The translations under genes were made by a program, and so were the position numbers. Source: Pseudorasbora parva (taxonomy: Eukaryota > Chordata > Actinopteri > Cypriniformes > Gobionidae). From it: DNA of 64,000 nt. Shown here one piece after another: positions 52,236-63,720 of this stretch. Within the stretch, counting starts at the first letter, position 1. Each line of letters opens with the position of its first letter. Location of the stretch: positions 28,450,815 to 28,514,814 of the forward strand of contig NC_090187.1 in the NCBI RefSeq assembly GCF_024679245.1, written 5' to 3'. The notes under the pieces are model-generated. The model was not told the origin of the DNA. It ran no database searches and saw nothing but the letters and a program-made list of their open reading frames with translations.

Positions 52236-54191
52236 AGCCAAGCAGTATGACTGAATTCATAATATTCATAAAACAGTTTGACGATTACCTGGAAGACTTA
52301 CTACTCCCTAGTTAAGTAGTCAGGGCACTGATCAGAGAGCCGCCTGTCTCAATTGCAACATTTTTGGTCCCACAATGCGCCACGAAAGCCAGAGAACATC
52401 AATGATCACTATGTTCCCTTAACAGAAATTGTAATGCACGAAACGTGAAATGAAAAATGTGAAAAAAAATGTGAAAAACGTGTTTTCGTGAAACACGAAA
52501 AATGTGGGCCAACTCACACAAGAGATAGATGTTTTGAAAAAAACTAAAATTGTTATTTAATATTTTATTCATAATATGTTATTTTCATTTTTGATATATC
52601 TTTAGACAAGTACTAAATAGATAACATGTATAATGTTATGGCTATTGCATATGTATTTACCATAATGTACTTTAAATAACATTCAAAATAAAATCTCTGC
52701 TGTTGTTCATAAATACCAGTAGTGACGTACAACAAGGATGTCGTCATGTCATCATCAGTGTCACAGTTTGCCAAAATCCATACTGTCCTTTCCAGTGCCC
52801 AAATTCATGTACACAATATTCTGATTTACCACCTAGGAAGCTGTTCGAAACATACCCACTTATTCGATGGATACTTTACTGTTCTATTCGGCGACAGGAA
52901 AGGATTTGTAAATGGAGGTGAAAAATGGCAATGACAACATGGCAAATGTAGTACATCCGTATTTATGCATTCATACTATATAGAACTGTCAGAAAGTAAG
53001 TTTCAAACCAAATGAAATAAGGCACCTATACAGTATGTGATTTTGGATGCAGCAGTTGATACAGCAGTTATCATGATAAAATATTACTAAAGTAGATGTA
53101 TCATTTTTTGAGCTGGGTAAGTACCAAAGTATCATATTAAAAGTATTTGGTACTTATTATGAGCTGGAGAAATGCATTTACTTGCTGATTTGATCAATGA
53201 ATCAGTGTGTGCTGCATTCAGAACAGTTAAATTCATTCAATGTTATTTTATGAATCTAACTGATTAATTCCAAAAATAATTGACTGAATGATTCGTTGAA
53301 GAAGCTGACAAAACAATGTGGGCCATCAATTTCTTTACTTCATATTTAGTTTTTCTGGAGCATATTGGAATAAAATGTCAAACATTACCTTTTGGAGCAT
53401 AATAATGAAGAAAAAGTTAACCAAAATAATGAAAATAATCTGATACTTGAAAAATGTACAAAATGTGGTTGTGGATGTTTTGATAATATTTATAACAATC
53501 TTATTTCTGGACATCTTGCTCATTGAATATATATATATATATGGCCAACTCACCTCGATACTCTGGATTTGATTGCGCAGCTTGGAGCCTGGAGCCCAGC
53601 ACGCCAAATATGCATACATTTTATTCTATCTGATTATTTTTAAGTGTGAATTTGTGAACCCTATAAGTAAGAGTGATGCTTGGCTTAGCAATTAGTAACC
53701 TAAAAGTAGATAATCTATTTAAACTAATATAATTTAAATCTGAGTATTTATAAGTTCAGGTAAGGCAGTCACAGAGGGTAAACAGAAAAAATGCTACAAA
53801 GCAAGTGGATTATCTATTTTTTTTTTTTTTTTTTTTTAGTTTTTTTTTTTATCATATGAGTATTTTTGTCCTCCTAAAAGTCATAAAAACCTCACTGGCC
53901 TTGATAAAAAGTTTTTGAAGAGTTGAAGGAGCTCTGACTTCTGAAAAAGAGATGAGAGGAGCACATTTTGATGGATAACTCCAATATGCACTAAACATCC
54001 AGGGATCAAATGTGCAGATGAAAACACCAGCAAAACGAAAGAGAAATATCTTTGGCATAGCCTATAGGGGAGAGTAAAAACAGTGGGTCAAATTTATTCA
54101 TTTGTGTGTTTTTGTAGCTTAAAAGAGAGAGAAAAAGAAAAAGAAAAAAAACAAGTGAGCTAGAGAAGAGGCAGCCAATGGATTAGACACA

Positions 54192-54236
<45 letters not shown>

Positions 54237-54939
54237 TGTGTGATTATAAATCAAGTGTGTGTCAGGCTGCTCTCTATGATTCTGATGCAGCAGCAAAAAT
54301 GCGGCTCCCGCTGCTCAATTCTGACGGGAAGTTTGCTCCGAGTGATCTGGAATGTTGGAGGGGGGAATTAACATTGAAATGATTCTGCTGACAGTTTCAC
54401 ACTATCTACTGCACATTCCCTCACAAACAGGCTGCATGAATCCTAATGACATGCCAAGCAAACCTCTCAAATACCCTCTGGATACGGTCTGAAGTCACAT
54501 GAATGCATAAGCAGGAACAGCTCGCATGAACCCGCATTAGATGGCCACATATAGCTATGTGCATGTACAGTATGTGTGCATTTGTAAGCTCACCAAATTG
54601 CAGCAGGCAGAGATAAAACATATAGGCACAAGCAAACACAAATGCACACAGGAAACGTTCAACATCGAAGTGCACTTTAAGACATGAAAAAGACGAAGAC
54701 CACTGTGTATTGAGTGTTCTCCTTTTCTCTACAGGTATGGTGAATAATAGGCCACTGTTTGCAGGACTGAGGCTATGTTCGGAGTAACACTACATAATCT
54801 GCAGTATTCAACAGACCACACTGTAGGGAATAATGTGTCCCATAATTCAATGCACTCAACTAGAACTGTTATTTAAGTATAATTTAAATTAAAGCATTTT
54901 TTAAATTATTTTTTGAAGGGAACTCCATGCTGTGTAGAG
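52236..54939. other. No gene seen
   Basis: AT-rich DNA. 52435-52505 has a run of GAAAAATGTGAAAAA-type motifs with CGTGTTTTCGTGAAACACG; 53570-53640 (CAGCACGCCAAATATGCATAC ... GTGTGAATTTGTGAA) repeats the end of the 17490 repeat; 53819-53851 is poly-T; 54193-54234 is (AC)n. No coding region recognised. Confidence 0.45.
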
Positions 54940-55215
54940 ATGGATATTGTGAGAATCGAGGAAGGGGAATTAGAGGACTCTCCCCTTCTTTCCCCTGCTT
55001 ACGAGGAGCTGGTGGAGGTTGTTACTTGAGGTTGTTACAATATCGATCGGCTGGCCGAGAAGCAGGAAGCTCATCATAAGAGTAAATCATACAAGCCTAC
55101 ACGTCAAGTAAATATCTACCTTCACGTCAGGGCCGCCTGAGATATCAACCTCCTGGAAAAGGCCATACCTTTCACATATACAGCCCTCGAACTATGCCTC
55201 GATCGTGAGGATGAA
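54940..55215 (+). pseudogene. DIRS-type gag remnant, N-terminal part
   Basis: It reads MDIVRIEEGELEDSPLLSPA YEELVEVVT then, past a stop, NIDRLAEKQEAHHKSK, and in another frame ISTSWKRPYLSHIQPSNYAS. These correspond to the acidic stretch, the TRAVAKLNI..WPAEK region and the VS.SWKRPY region of DIRS gag proteins (recalled). The DSPL.SPA motif is also in the 3.5-kb DIRS copy. The remnant breaks off at about 55215 and resumes at about 56510. Several stops and frame changes make it non-functional. Confidence 0.65.
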
Positions 55216-55880
55216 ATCAGAGATACGCTATGCGATAACTATAAAAATAATGATAAAGATATAGTTCTACCAGAAAGACTCGAGAGACCAGATGAAGTAC
55301 GATGAAGTAACAAATTTATAAACAGACCAGCAAGTATTATATTTAGAGGTTGTTTGGCGTAGGTCCCGTCCGTAGCTCTCGTCTCGAGGGTAACAGACTC
55401 TATATTTTCTGCCTGAAGATGAAGGCAAGGGCACAGAGGTGTAGAAAGGGACCGTCCTGGTGGTGATGGGGAGGATGGAGGTAAATGTTGGCATCAGCAT
55501 CTGTAAACTCAGACATGTGTAAGTATCAATACTCCGAAAATTAGGACATGATTGGTGCTTTTGGATAAGTGCACAGAAATAAATCTTCTCACTGCACGCA
55601 TGAGTTCTCATTCGCGTCTTCTGGCGAATATACCCGGGTGATGATGACGGCGAAAATGACTGGTGATACGGCAGCACTGGCATGCATTGAAACCAGTTTA
55701 CAAAGAGAAAGCGTTTTGCCCACGTTTTTCTTTTATTATCGGTGTTGTAGTGTATCACTGAGGAGCCAGCACGTGTAACTTATCCATCAACAGAAACATA
55801 CATAAAGCATTATTTTCAACCCATATTAAAGATGCGTCATCAGATGTGAGATGAACCACGGTGCAAGTGCGTGGCAGCAC
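55216..55880. other. Sequence splitting the DIRS gag remnant; no gene recognised
   Basis: A 163-codon frame is open on the minus strand (55267-55758) but shows no known motif. CGGGTGATGATGACGG and GCACGCATGAGTTCTC occur here. The origin is unknown; it lies between the two halves of the gag remnant together with the solo LTR and a MITE. Confidence 0.35.
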
Positions 55881-56198
55881 TGTGGCAAGCAGCGGGGCGA
55901 GGGACCGTGAGAGCGGGCCGGTGACGAGTGCTAATGAGTGCCAGCTGCGCGCCACACCGGTCTTGTCTCGCGGCCGAGTGACGGGAGCATAAAAGGAGGA
56001 GCGAAGGCAGTGGAAGACGAGAGAGGACCAGGCCTGGATTTTATGTTACGTTTTGTTTACATTTTGTGGTGTGTGTGCGGGCAGTCGTCCGTGAGGGGCT
56101 GCCCGCGTTACTTTCATTTTGTTTATTTATTTAATTAAAGTTTGATGAATGTTCGCTGGTTCCCGCCTCCTTCCTTCCCATCTAAGAACCCTGTTACA
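55881..56198 (+). repeat. Solo LTR, second type
   Basis: Starts TGTGGCAAGCAGCGGGG and ends AACCCTGTTACA, flanked by AGCAC (55876-55880) and GGCAC (56199-56203). It has a TATA-like GCATAAAAGGAGG (55987), a GC-rich U3, and AATTAAAG (56133) as a likely polyadenylation signal. It is unlike the 13.8-kb LTR and the Gypsy LTR, so it represents a third LTR family. Confidence 0.6.
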
Positions 56199-56261
56199 GG
56201 CACCTTTTACACGGCACCCTTGCTCACGTGCGCCACCCCGGTTGGGAAACACTGGGTTAGT

Positions 56262-56482
56262 TCACCAAAAAATGAAAATTATGTTATTAATGACTTACCC
56301 TACTGTCATTCCACACCCGTAAGACCTCCATTCATCTTCGGAACACAGGTTAAGATATGTTATATTTAGTCCGAGAGCTTTCTGTTTCTCCATTGAATGT
56401 AGGTCTTACTGGTGTGGAACGACATTAGGGTTAGTCATTAATGATATAATTAAAAATTTTAGGTGAACTAACCCTTTAAGGG
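56262..56482. mobile_element. Short hairpin MITE
   Basis: GTTCACCAAAAAATGAAAAT to TAAAAATTTTAGGTGAACTAACCCTTTAA: the two halves (CACACCCGTAAGACCTCCATTC and GTAGGTCTTACTGGTGTGG) are inverted around about 56370. It is a compact member of the family at 40905-41653. Confidence 0.8.
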
Positions 56483-56509
56483 GGCATCTTCTCTTAAGGC
56501 CCCAACCCT

Positions 56510-56905
56510 GCCCAAACCCTGTAGAACTACATCATTTTAGGTGGGCAAAGCTTACATGGCAGCGGGTCAGGCTGGTGCATGCCTTCACACTATATCCATC
56601 CTTTAGGTGTACCAGGCCGACCTGATTAGGGACTTGGGGGAAGACGAGAAGGTCAGGCCTCAAAGGATTAAGGAGCTGCATTGGGCCATGGACTGCCTCC
56701 ACAGCCCATCAAGGAGACCGCCTGTACCATCGGCTGCTCAATGTCAGATCTGGTGGCCACAGAGTGTCATCTCTGATTAAACATCTCAGGCATCAAGGGA
56801 TAAAAATGTATGAACATTTCTCCATGATGCCTGCTATCTCCTCCTGGCCTCCTGGCCTCTTTGGCACTGCTGTCAGCTCGGTTGTCGAGAGGTTTTAGGG
56901 GGCAT
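56510..56905 (+). pseudogene. DIRS-type gag remnant, C-terminal part
   Basis: VGKAYMAAGQAGACLHT (from 56541), then YQADLIRDLGEDEKVRP and IKELHWAMDC, KETACTIGCSMSDLVATEC followed by HLWLNISGIKG with stops, and PGLFGTAVSSVVERF near 56855. These are the ordered C-terminal motifs of DIRS gag proteins as I recall them. This half is absent from the 2807-6850 DIRS copy, so the two loci are complementary remnants. Frame changes and stops are frequent. Confidence 0.75.
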
Positions 56906-56964
56906 CAGTGTGCATAGTTTTAGAGGTTTATCCCTTGCTGTTCCCATGTCTAATGCAGCAACAT

Positions 56965-57300
56965 GACATCATGACTTTGTGTGAACATACACGCCACTTT
57001 TCTAAAGCCAAGTGAGTCATGGGAGAAAGTCATGTGGTCAGATGAGACCAAAATAGAACTTTTTGGTCATAATTCCAATAAACGTGTTTGGAGGAATAAT
57101 AATAATGAGTACCATCCCAAGAACACCATCCATACTGTGAAGCATTGGGGTGGTAGCATCATGCTTCTGTGGACACACCGGGGTTGGCACAGAGGTCCAA
57201 GCCGCTCCAAGGCCGCAATGCAAGACGGAACAGCGGCGCAGCTGAGAAGCATGGGAGTCATGGGAGAGACTTTTCTCCCATGACTCCTATGGATCATCCA
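56965..57300 (+). pseudogene. Tc1 transposase catalytic-domain fragment
   Basis: SESWEKVMWSDETKIELFGH (first Asp), VWRNNNNEYHPKNTIHTVKH and WGGSIMLLW, then a break. It is another Tc1 family (DETKIELFG type). The second Asp and Glu motifs are missing. 57260-57290 is the near-palindrome GGGAGTCATGGGAGAGACTTTTCTCCCATGACTCC. Confidence 0.82.
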
Positions 57301-57304
57301 AATG

Positions 57305-57535
57305 GTCACTGGCAAACTTAAGACAGGCCTGGACATGTGCTGGTTTAAGCAGGGGAACCTTCCGTGCCATGCATGATTTCAAACCATGACGTCTTAGTGT
57401 ATTACCAACAGTAACCTTGGAAACTGTGGTCCCAGCTCTTTTCAGGTCATTGACCAGCTCCTCCCATGTAGTTCTGGGCTAATTTCTCACCTTTTTTAGG
57501 ATCATTGAGACTCCACGATGTGGGATGAATAAATA
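57305..57535 (-). pseudogene. Tc1 transposase DNA-binding-domain fragment, opposite strand
   Basis: On the minus strand: HRGVSMILKKVRN, then after a stop PRTTWEELVNDLKRAGTTVS, VTVGNTLRRHGLKSCMARKV and PLLKPAHVQ, the paired-like second helix-turn-helix and linker of a Tc1 transposase. It lies tail to tail with the catalytic fragment at 56965-57300, as if one transposase gene had been broken and one piece inverted. Confidence 0.8.
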
Positions 57536-59842
57536 TAGTAATAATAATTTAAACATTAAAGATATTTTTACCCATTTTTTTATTTTATTTACGAAATAGT
57601 AACTGGTACTTGAAGAGGACTTTTGACAACATAGAGCACACAATTGTTTGAAATTTTTATCGTTAGTTAAATAGTTAAAAATAATAATATATAGTATACA
57701 ATACACACTTTGCAGTATTTAGTAAATAGTGAGATACCATCCCATGCTAAGCATATCTGAGGCTATATATTTATGTTTTATATCTCGTTTATGTCTTATC
57801 TGTAGTCGTGACACTCTTGCATTTAATGCTTTAAAGCCTATTATATTTTGGGAATTAATTTCCATACATGCACATACAGACTAATCAAATGGATGAGTAA
57901 CAGAACTTTGTGAAAAAACTAAATAGTAGCCACAAGAGTTTTACCCAAAGTTTGACATCATAAACTCAATGAAGTCAATTCTTCATATTTTTGACCTCTC
58001 TTTCTTTCTCACTTAAATTTCCCCAAATCTATATGTTCCCCTCTAAAGGTTTTACAATCGCTGAAAAGGGAATGCATTTTGGTGGGTCAGCTTCTGTTGG
58101 TTTTTTTGCTGATTCAACATCTGTGGTTCACAGCCGGCTAGCTTTGGGAGTTTAATTTCCCACCTTTTCCTTTCCTTCCTTAATGTAAGGCCAGTCATTA
58201 ATTGAGAATGAAGCACCGCTTTACACTACGGTGTAATTACGCCAGATTGGAAAAGAAACTGATCAGGCATGTTGCTTATTAGTTAACCTGAGAAAATTAA
58301 ACAACACCAATTAATAGGCCACAAAACAGATTGGGTTGCAACTTCCACTACAGGATATTGCATTATTCCCAGCTGTGTGATAATATGGACTTATGTATAA
58401 GCGTCTACTGTTTTTGAAACATATGGAGTTTGTTATGAGAGCATATGTGCCTACAAATAGCTTTAAATAAAAACTTAAAGGGTCATTGCTGCTAAAAGCA
58501 CATTTATACAAAGTAAATTTGTTTGTGAGATATTTTTTAATATGAATATGTTGGATATGTTGGAAATGTTTTTTTTTATTTTTTATTTTTTTTTATTTTT
58601 ATCACAATATAACCAATTATTTTATTTCATAGTTGTTTTTACTAATCAGAATGATTCAAACTAATCATGTTTTGGGGAATAAATATCAAAATAATTATTT
58701 TAAAAATCTGTTCATTTTGGTGAGGAAAGTAAGAGCAGCATACACACGCAAGTATCAGTAATGAATTCTAAGAATTATATAATGTTTTTCATTATTTGGT
58801 TTGTCTCTACAAATTATAAAATAATACATTCAAATTCTCAAACCCTCAATAAGCAATGACTAACTTCAGCTTATTTTCATCCTGCTAGGTTTCGTTCTGT
58901 TCATTTTTTAGTTAAATTGACAGTCTTTAAAATTCGCTTTAACTGTTCAATGGAAAACACTATTCAACCTTTCCATGGCACAAGCTTATATTCAAATGTT
59001 ATTCACACAAAGAAGAAAAAAAATATTTTTAAAAACTGTTTACTGAAAGGTTCTTGGAGGAACCAAAACAGTTTTTTTCTATTGCATAGCTGCGCAAATC
59101 CCATTTATTTTGAAACCTTTATTTTGAAGAATGCAAATCAAGTTAAAGTGTCTGACCAGAATAAAAGACACAGAAAAAATTATTTAAAAAAACGTCATAA
59201 CTTTTAATAGAAATACATCCTCAAATTTCACACCAAGAATATTAATTTGGTATAGAGTGCATAAGGTATTACATAAGAGGATTTCAAAACCTAAAATCCT
59301 TAGCATAATCAAATTTGGCTTATGGTCAGGGAATGCCTCTTTTTAACCTAAAATGTCAGTGTCATAAACTTTGCTGTTTTATGTCGGACGATTGTAAGTG
59401 TCTTTGTGCTTTGTGGAGCCCGTTTTGATTGCGCAAATGGTTCTCATATTTCTCAGAAGCAGAGAGGTGGACACATTATGATTAGGTGTGTGGTGATGGG
59501 CCCTCCAGGCCGGCAGAGGGGAAAGATCTCTCTGCTTGGCTAAACAGCAGATTTATGAAGCATCCTTTCGAAGAGCCTGTGCAGGTGAACAGAGGCCGTT
59601 ACAGTGCAGCTCCTCCATTAGACGGCCATTAGAGTCTGTCTCACACCTAATGAAGTGCAGTAGGCTGCTATACAGATTCAGCACTTTGTGTTAAACAGCC
59701 ACAATGAAACCAATATAGTACTGATATTGACTTTCACTGTAGTTTGTTTAAAGTTGCACTTATTATCTTGCAGCTTAAGAAGATAAGCCCTAAGCTGTAT
59801 TGTGTATGTATTATATTTGGCAATGTGTTACAAACTTTTTAA
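57536..59842. other. No gene; candidate regulatory islands
   Basis: 58140-58320 (GGCCAGTCATTAATTGAGAATG, GGTGTAATTACGCC, ACACCAATTAATAGG) and 59400-59720 (GATTGCGCAAATGG, CTAAACAGCAGATTTATGAAGC, GACGGCCATTAGAGTC) are repeat-free with ATTA-type motifs and balanced composition. No exon is recognised. The remainder is AT-rich. Confidence 0.35.
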
Positions 59843-60622
59843 CCCTTCGGGTCTTTAGTGACCCAGGACATCATTCACTACCCTCCCATACATGTATTTT
59901 TTTTAAAGTTAGACATCATTCTTCTAAATATTCCTCAATGAATTCATTATAAAGGAAAAAATAATATATCTATAAAAGAAAGCAGCTTCTAGGGTCGCTA
60001 ATGACCCAAAGTGTGTAACAGTGTATTTTTTTCTGCACAACAATGATTGAATCTTTGATGACTGAATAAGTGCAATTGACCTTTATTCCACAATGTGGCA
60101 ATGTCTGATACACAATGATGAAGTGATGTTTCACTCATAGTTACTGCAGGCAGAAAACAAAAGAATAGGAAGTATTATCGGCAAAACTTGAAATGGCTCA
60201 GAGATTTACTGAACACAAACAATTATTACTGTCACTGTCACTTGATGGTGGTTCTGATGAAGAATCTGTCAGCGGTCAAAATATTGATTTTGAGGATGTT
60301 GAAAATTATAGTTTTGAGAATATGTCTGAGATTGTGAATATGAGCCAGATGCTGAATGTACTTGGAAATGAGCTCTGATGAGGACAGTGATGATGGTATA
60401 AAATATCTGCTTAAACTGAGTCCTTCCAAAATCCAAAAGGTAACAAAATATGCTTTATTTTATTCTTCTATAATTGTTTCTCTAATATCAGAAGAGTTTT
60501 ATATTATTGCGTCAGGCAGAGATCCATGTTAGATATGCTCTCTAACAAATGTGTAATAATAATTGGCAAAACATTCATGCATTTAAGGATTAACACATTT
60601 TTTATAATATTTGAATAAAGGG
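59843..60622 (+). mobile_element. piggyBac-like non-autonomous element, TTAA duplication
   Basis: 780 bp between TTAA tetranucleotides (59839-59842 and 60623-60626), starting CCCTTCGGGTC and ending AATAAAGGG, the CCCT/AGGG and TTAA signature of piggyBac elements. Sub-terminal GGGTCTTTAGTGACCC recurs as GGGTCGCTAATGACCC at 59993. Coding capacity is limited to an N-terminal piece. It is the reference copy for the interrupted one at 29461-39238. Confidence 0.82.
60193..60440 (+). pseudogene. piggyBac-like transposase N-terminal remnant, copy 2
   Basis: MAQRFTEHKQLLLSLSLDGG, SDEESVSGQNIDFEDVENYS, FENMSEIVNMSQMLNVLGNE, stop at 60376-60378. Shifting frame at GAGCTCTGATGAGG continues SSDEDSDDGIKYLLKLSPS, so one indel separates two acidic segments. 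There is no DDD catalytic core. The assignment depends on the TTAA/CCCT ends. Confidence 0.5.
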
Positions 60623-60626
60623 TTAA

Positions 60627-61470
60627 GATGTCAGTTGTTCCAGGCCGGACATCATACTTGGCCATTCTTTGCTTTAAATTTAAATTTAAGATCAGGACGA
60701 TCACCTGCAGGTGGATGTGAGTTTAGATTGTGTCCCTTCGATAGAACAATATATGAGAACATCTCAACCTATACTGCCTGCAGTATGTGTGATTTACTGT
60801 TCAGGAGAGGATGTAGACTGCCGCAGGAGATGACGCATCCTTTTTTATGGGAATGTGGGAATAGATATTGCAAAAAAAGTGTTAGACTTTTATGTTATGC
60901 ATACGATTTGGATGTAATTTGTAATATTAAACAAACTGTACTTCTGTGTGTGATTATTTTACATTTAAAAAAAAAGTGTAATCTTATTTAAAATTATTTA
61001 TGTGAGGAAATCAAGAGAGGTTGTGATTGCTCAAACATATGATAAGCATTGCGGTTTTTAGAATTGCCTACACACTTAAAGTGTTTCTTGGAGTGCCCAC
61101 TCAGTGGAACCATTCTCTCATATACCTAATCTTCAGACCAAGTCTGCAAAACTGCAAGCACATTATTTGCTTTACACTTGCAATCTTGCAATCATAAAAC
61201 AAACTTTTTGCTAAATGCTAAAGTTTTCTACATTAGACACATCATTCAAAATGAACAGCTCTTGTGTTTAATTTGAGAAACACTGGCATTTAAATGCCAC
61301 AATCATTTACCGATTACCTACACCCAGTGAACGTGTGAAAATGCTTAGACATAAATTGTTCTCTAAGAAATTAAAACTCATTGTTTTGAGACAGAAATAA
61401 TATATTTCGTACACCCTTGCATTTCTGCTTATAGTGTTAAATACCTAATTTAATCACTAATTTGATACAT
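60627..61470. other. No gene seen
   Basis: An open frame at 60611-60991 has no recognisable motif; the rest is AT-rich. Confidence 0.45.
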
Positions 61471-61477
61471 TTTTCAT

Positions 61478-62460
61478 CCTTGTAATTCTGTTTTTTTTGT
61501 AAATATATACTGAAAAATACATGCAGGTATACACTATAGTGCTTTTTACCTACAAACAAATTGTTTCAGAGTGACTTCCTATATCTCTTGGAAAGCAGCC
61601 CTAACAAGCCAAAAGTGTCATTATTCAGCTCAAGTCAGTTCAGTGTTGATTCAGTTCAGCTTAATAACTGTAAAATGCATCAACTGTGCAACAATCATAC
61701 TGTGCATACTGTATACATTGTATTTGTGCACATATTACATGTATGGCCACAAATATACCGCATGTACAGTGACACACACTGCATGTGACGAACTCCGTAC
61801 ACTCCACTGCACACTGAATAACACTGTTTCAAGAAAGCCATAGTTTCAGAAATTGTGTATAAGCATGCTTTACTAATAATAGCATAGTGAATAATTGATT
61901 TAGATTATTATTGTGGTAGATTTATTACAGAGATAATACACAACAGTTTTGTTGTTGCTGTTTTTATTTTATTTTTTATTTTAATTACAAACGGTTTGGT
62001 ACCAATTATATTTTGTGGAAATTGTTTCCTATTTTTGAAACTATGGCTAATTTTGAACTTTGGCTCATTGAAACCATTTTAACTCTTCTAAATTTTATTT
62101 TTTAGTAACTCTATACACAATCATTAAATGATTACCCAAACCCGGATATGAAAAATGTATATTGTGTATTTTGCATATTTAGTATGCAGTGGAGCACACA
62201 GGCGTTTATGCTACACTGTACATATAGTACATATGCCACATTATGAACTTTAAAGTTATTGAACTAAAATAAATCAACACTGAACTGACTTCAGCTGTAA
62301 ATTGACATGTTTGGCTCGTTAGAGCTCCTTTACAACAGAATTTAAATATGTTACTATTGTGAAGCTGCTTTAAAACAATCTTTATTGTATAAAGCGCTAT
62401 TGAAATAAAGGTGACTTGACTTGACATGCATATTCAGTATATTTATAAAACATATAACAA
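61478..62460. mobile_element. Imperfect fold-back repeat
   Basis: The left arm TCTGTTTTTTTTGTAAATATATACTGAA...ACATGCA (about 61488-61525) and right arm TGCATATTCAGTATATTTAT...AACAAAAAAACAGA (about 62427-62470) are inverted. Inside, CTAACAAGCCAAAAGTGTCA...AGTCAGTTCAGTGTTGATT (61602-61655) is inverted at 62270-62330. 62385-62425 (TATAAAGCGCTATTGAAATAAAGGTGACTTGACTTGAC) is a fish SINE/LINE-type tail. It is either one element with long arms or two inverted copies of a retroposon. Confidence 0.5.
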
Positions 62461-62527
62461 AAAAACAGAAATGCAAGGGTGAAAAAAATTATTTATTTCT
62501 AAAAACATTGAGTTTTGATTTATAATT

Positions 62528-62664
<137 letters not shown>

Positions 62665-62817
62665 TTAAGAATTTTATTAAACAATGATGCATTAACTTGA
62701 TGAAAGTAAAGACTTTTATAATGTTTTAAAAACATTTCTGTTTCAAGGAAATAATTTTTGTTTGAACATTCTATTCATCAAAAAATAAAATGAAATGTTT
62801 ATTGAGCACCAAATAAA

Positions 62818-63030
62818 GCAGATTGGAATATTTTTTGAAGGATCATGTGACACTGAAGACTAGAGTAATGATGCTGGTTATTTTTTTATTATTATTATTA
62901 CATTTTACAATATCTTATGACATTTTAAATTGCAATAATATTTCACAATATCACTGTATTTGTATCAAACAAATGCAGTCTCAGTGAGCATAGGTGACAT
63001 AAGAGAAAAAACATTAAAAAGTCTTTCGAA
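62818..63030 (-). repeat. Dispersed cyprinid repeat, copy 2
   Basis: Inverted relative to 42590-42765: GGATCATGTGACACTGAAGACT, AGTAATGATGCTGG, CATTTTACAATATC, TCAAACAAATGCAGTCT. Confidence 0.62.
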
Positions 63031-63394
63031 TGGTAATGTATAGTGCCTCTCAAAGTTTTGGACATTTTCTTGGATAAATGTGTTTCTCATCATCTTAAAA
63101 ACATTTTGATTGTACGGAATGTATGAAATCAGTGGCAAATATTACATATGCATAAATAATAATAAAAAACTGTACTTTTGTCTGAATTACAAACTTGTAA
63201 TAAACCTCTATAAAATATGTAGAAGAGTTAAAATAGTTTTTATTTGAAAGTATCTGTGCCAGCTCGTCCAGCTTCTTTGTTTCTTTACTCACCGAGCAGA
63301 TCCATTACTGCAATATTGTTTATCCGGCTGAGCTCTTGCCACACTGCGGATGTGCAGGCAGCACTCGACTCTCAGGCACTGAAATCAGTCCGTG

Positions 63395-63720
63395 AGCAAC
63401 TCAAGAGTTACGAGGATTTTTAGGATGTTCTCTAAATGCCATAAAATACAGCAAGAAATCAATTTGTGGACCACAAATTCAACAACTGCCTGTTCTGCAA
63501 CTTCATGCTCCACCACAATGAAATTAGGCCTTTCCCGAGACGCTTCTCATCTGGACTGTAGTTATTTCACGCCTAGGTTACTGTAACTTCCTCCCCGGTC
63601 CACCTGCATCTGTCATATTCCGCCTCAAACACATCCAAACACTGCTGCTTGACCTTATTTTTGGCCTTCTGATGCCCCCGTGATGCACCTCTGCTTGGGT
63701 CTCTTCAGTGTCTGCCAATA
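63395..63720 (+). pseudogene. LINE (L2/CR1-type) reverse transcriptase 3' remnant
   Basis: 63560-63670 reads VISRLGYCNFLPGPPASVIF then RLKHIQTLLLDLIFGLL, matching the family pattern SRLDYCNSLL.G.P...I..LQ..QN.AAR. It is followed after a stop by LLGSLQCLPITLNKIQDTLI, the L..LHWLPV..RI.FK region. 63400-63530 upstream is also likely RT but more diverged. The ORF end and 3' tail are worn away. Non-functional. Confidence 0.7.

Noticed and set aside
55267..55758. 163-codon minus-strand frame as a possible host gene
   Set aside because: No recognisable motif and no splice or homology evidence; it lies between two halves of a DIRS gag remnant. Kept only as unassigned sequence.
60611..60991. 126-codon frame with several Cys residues
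   Set aside because: No zinc-finger spacing or other motif holds up; it begins inside the piggyBac-like element's end and runs into AT-rich sequence.
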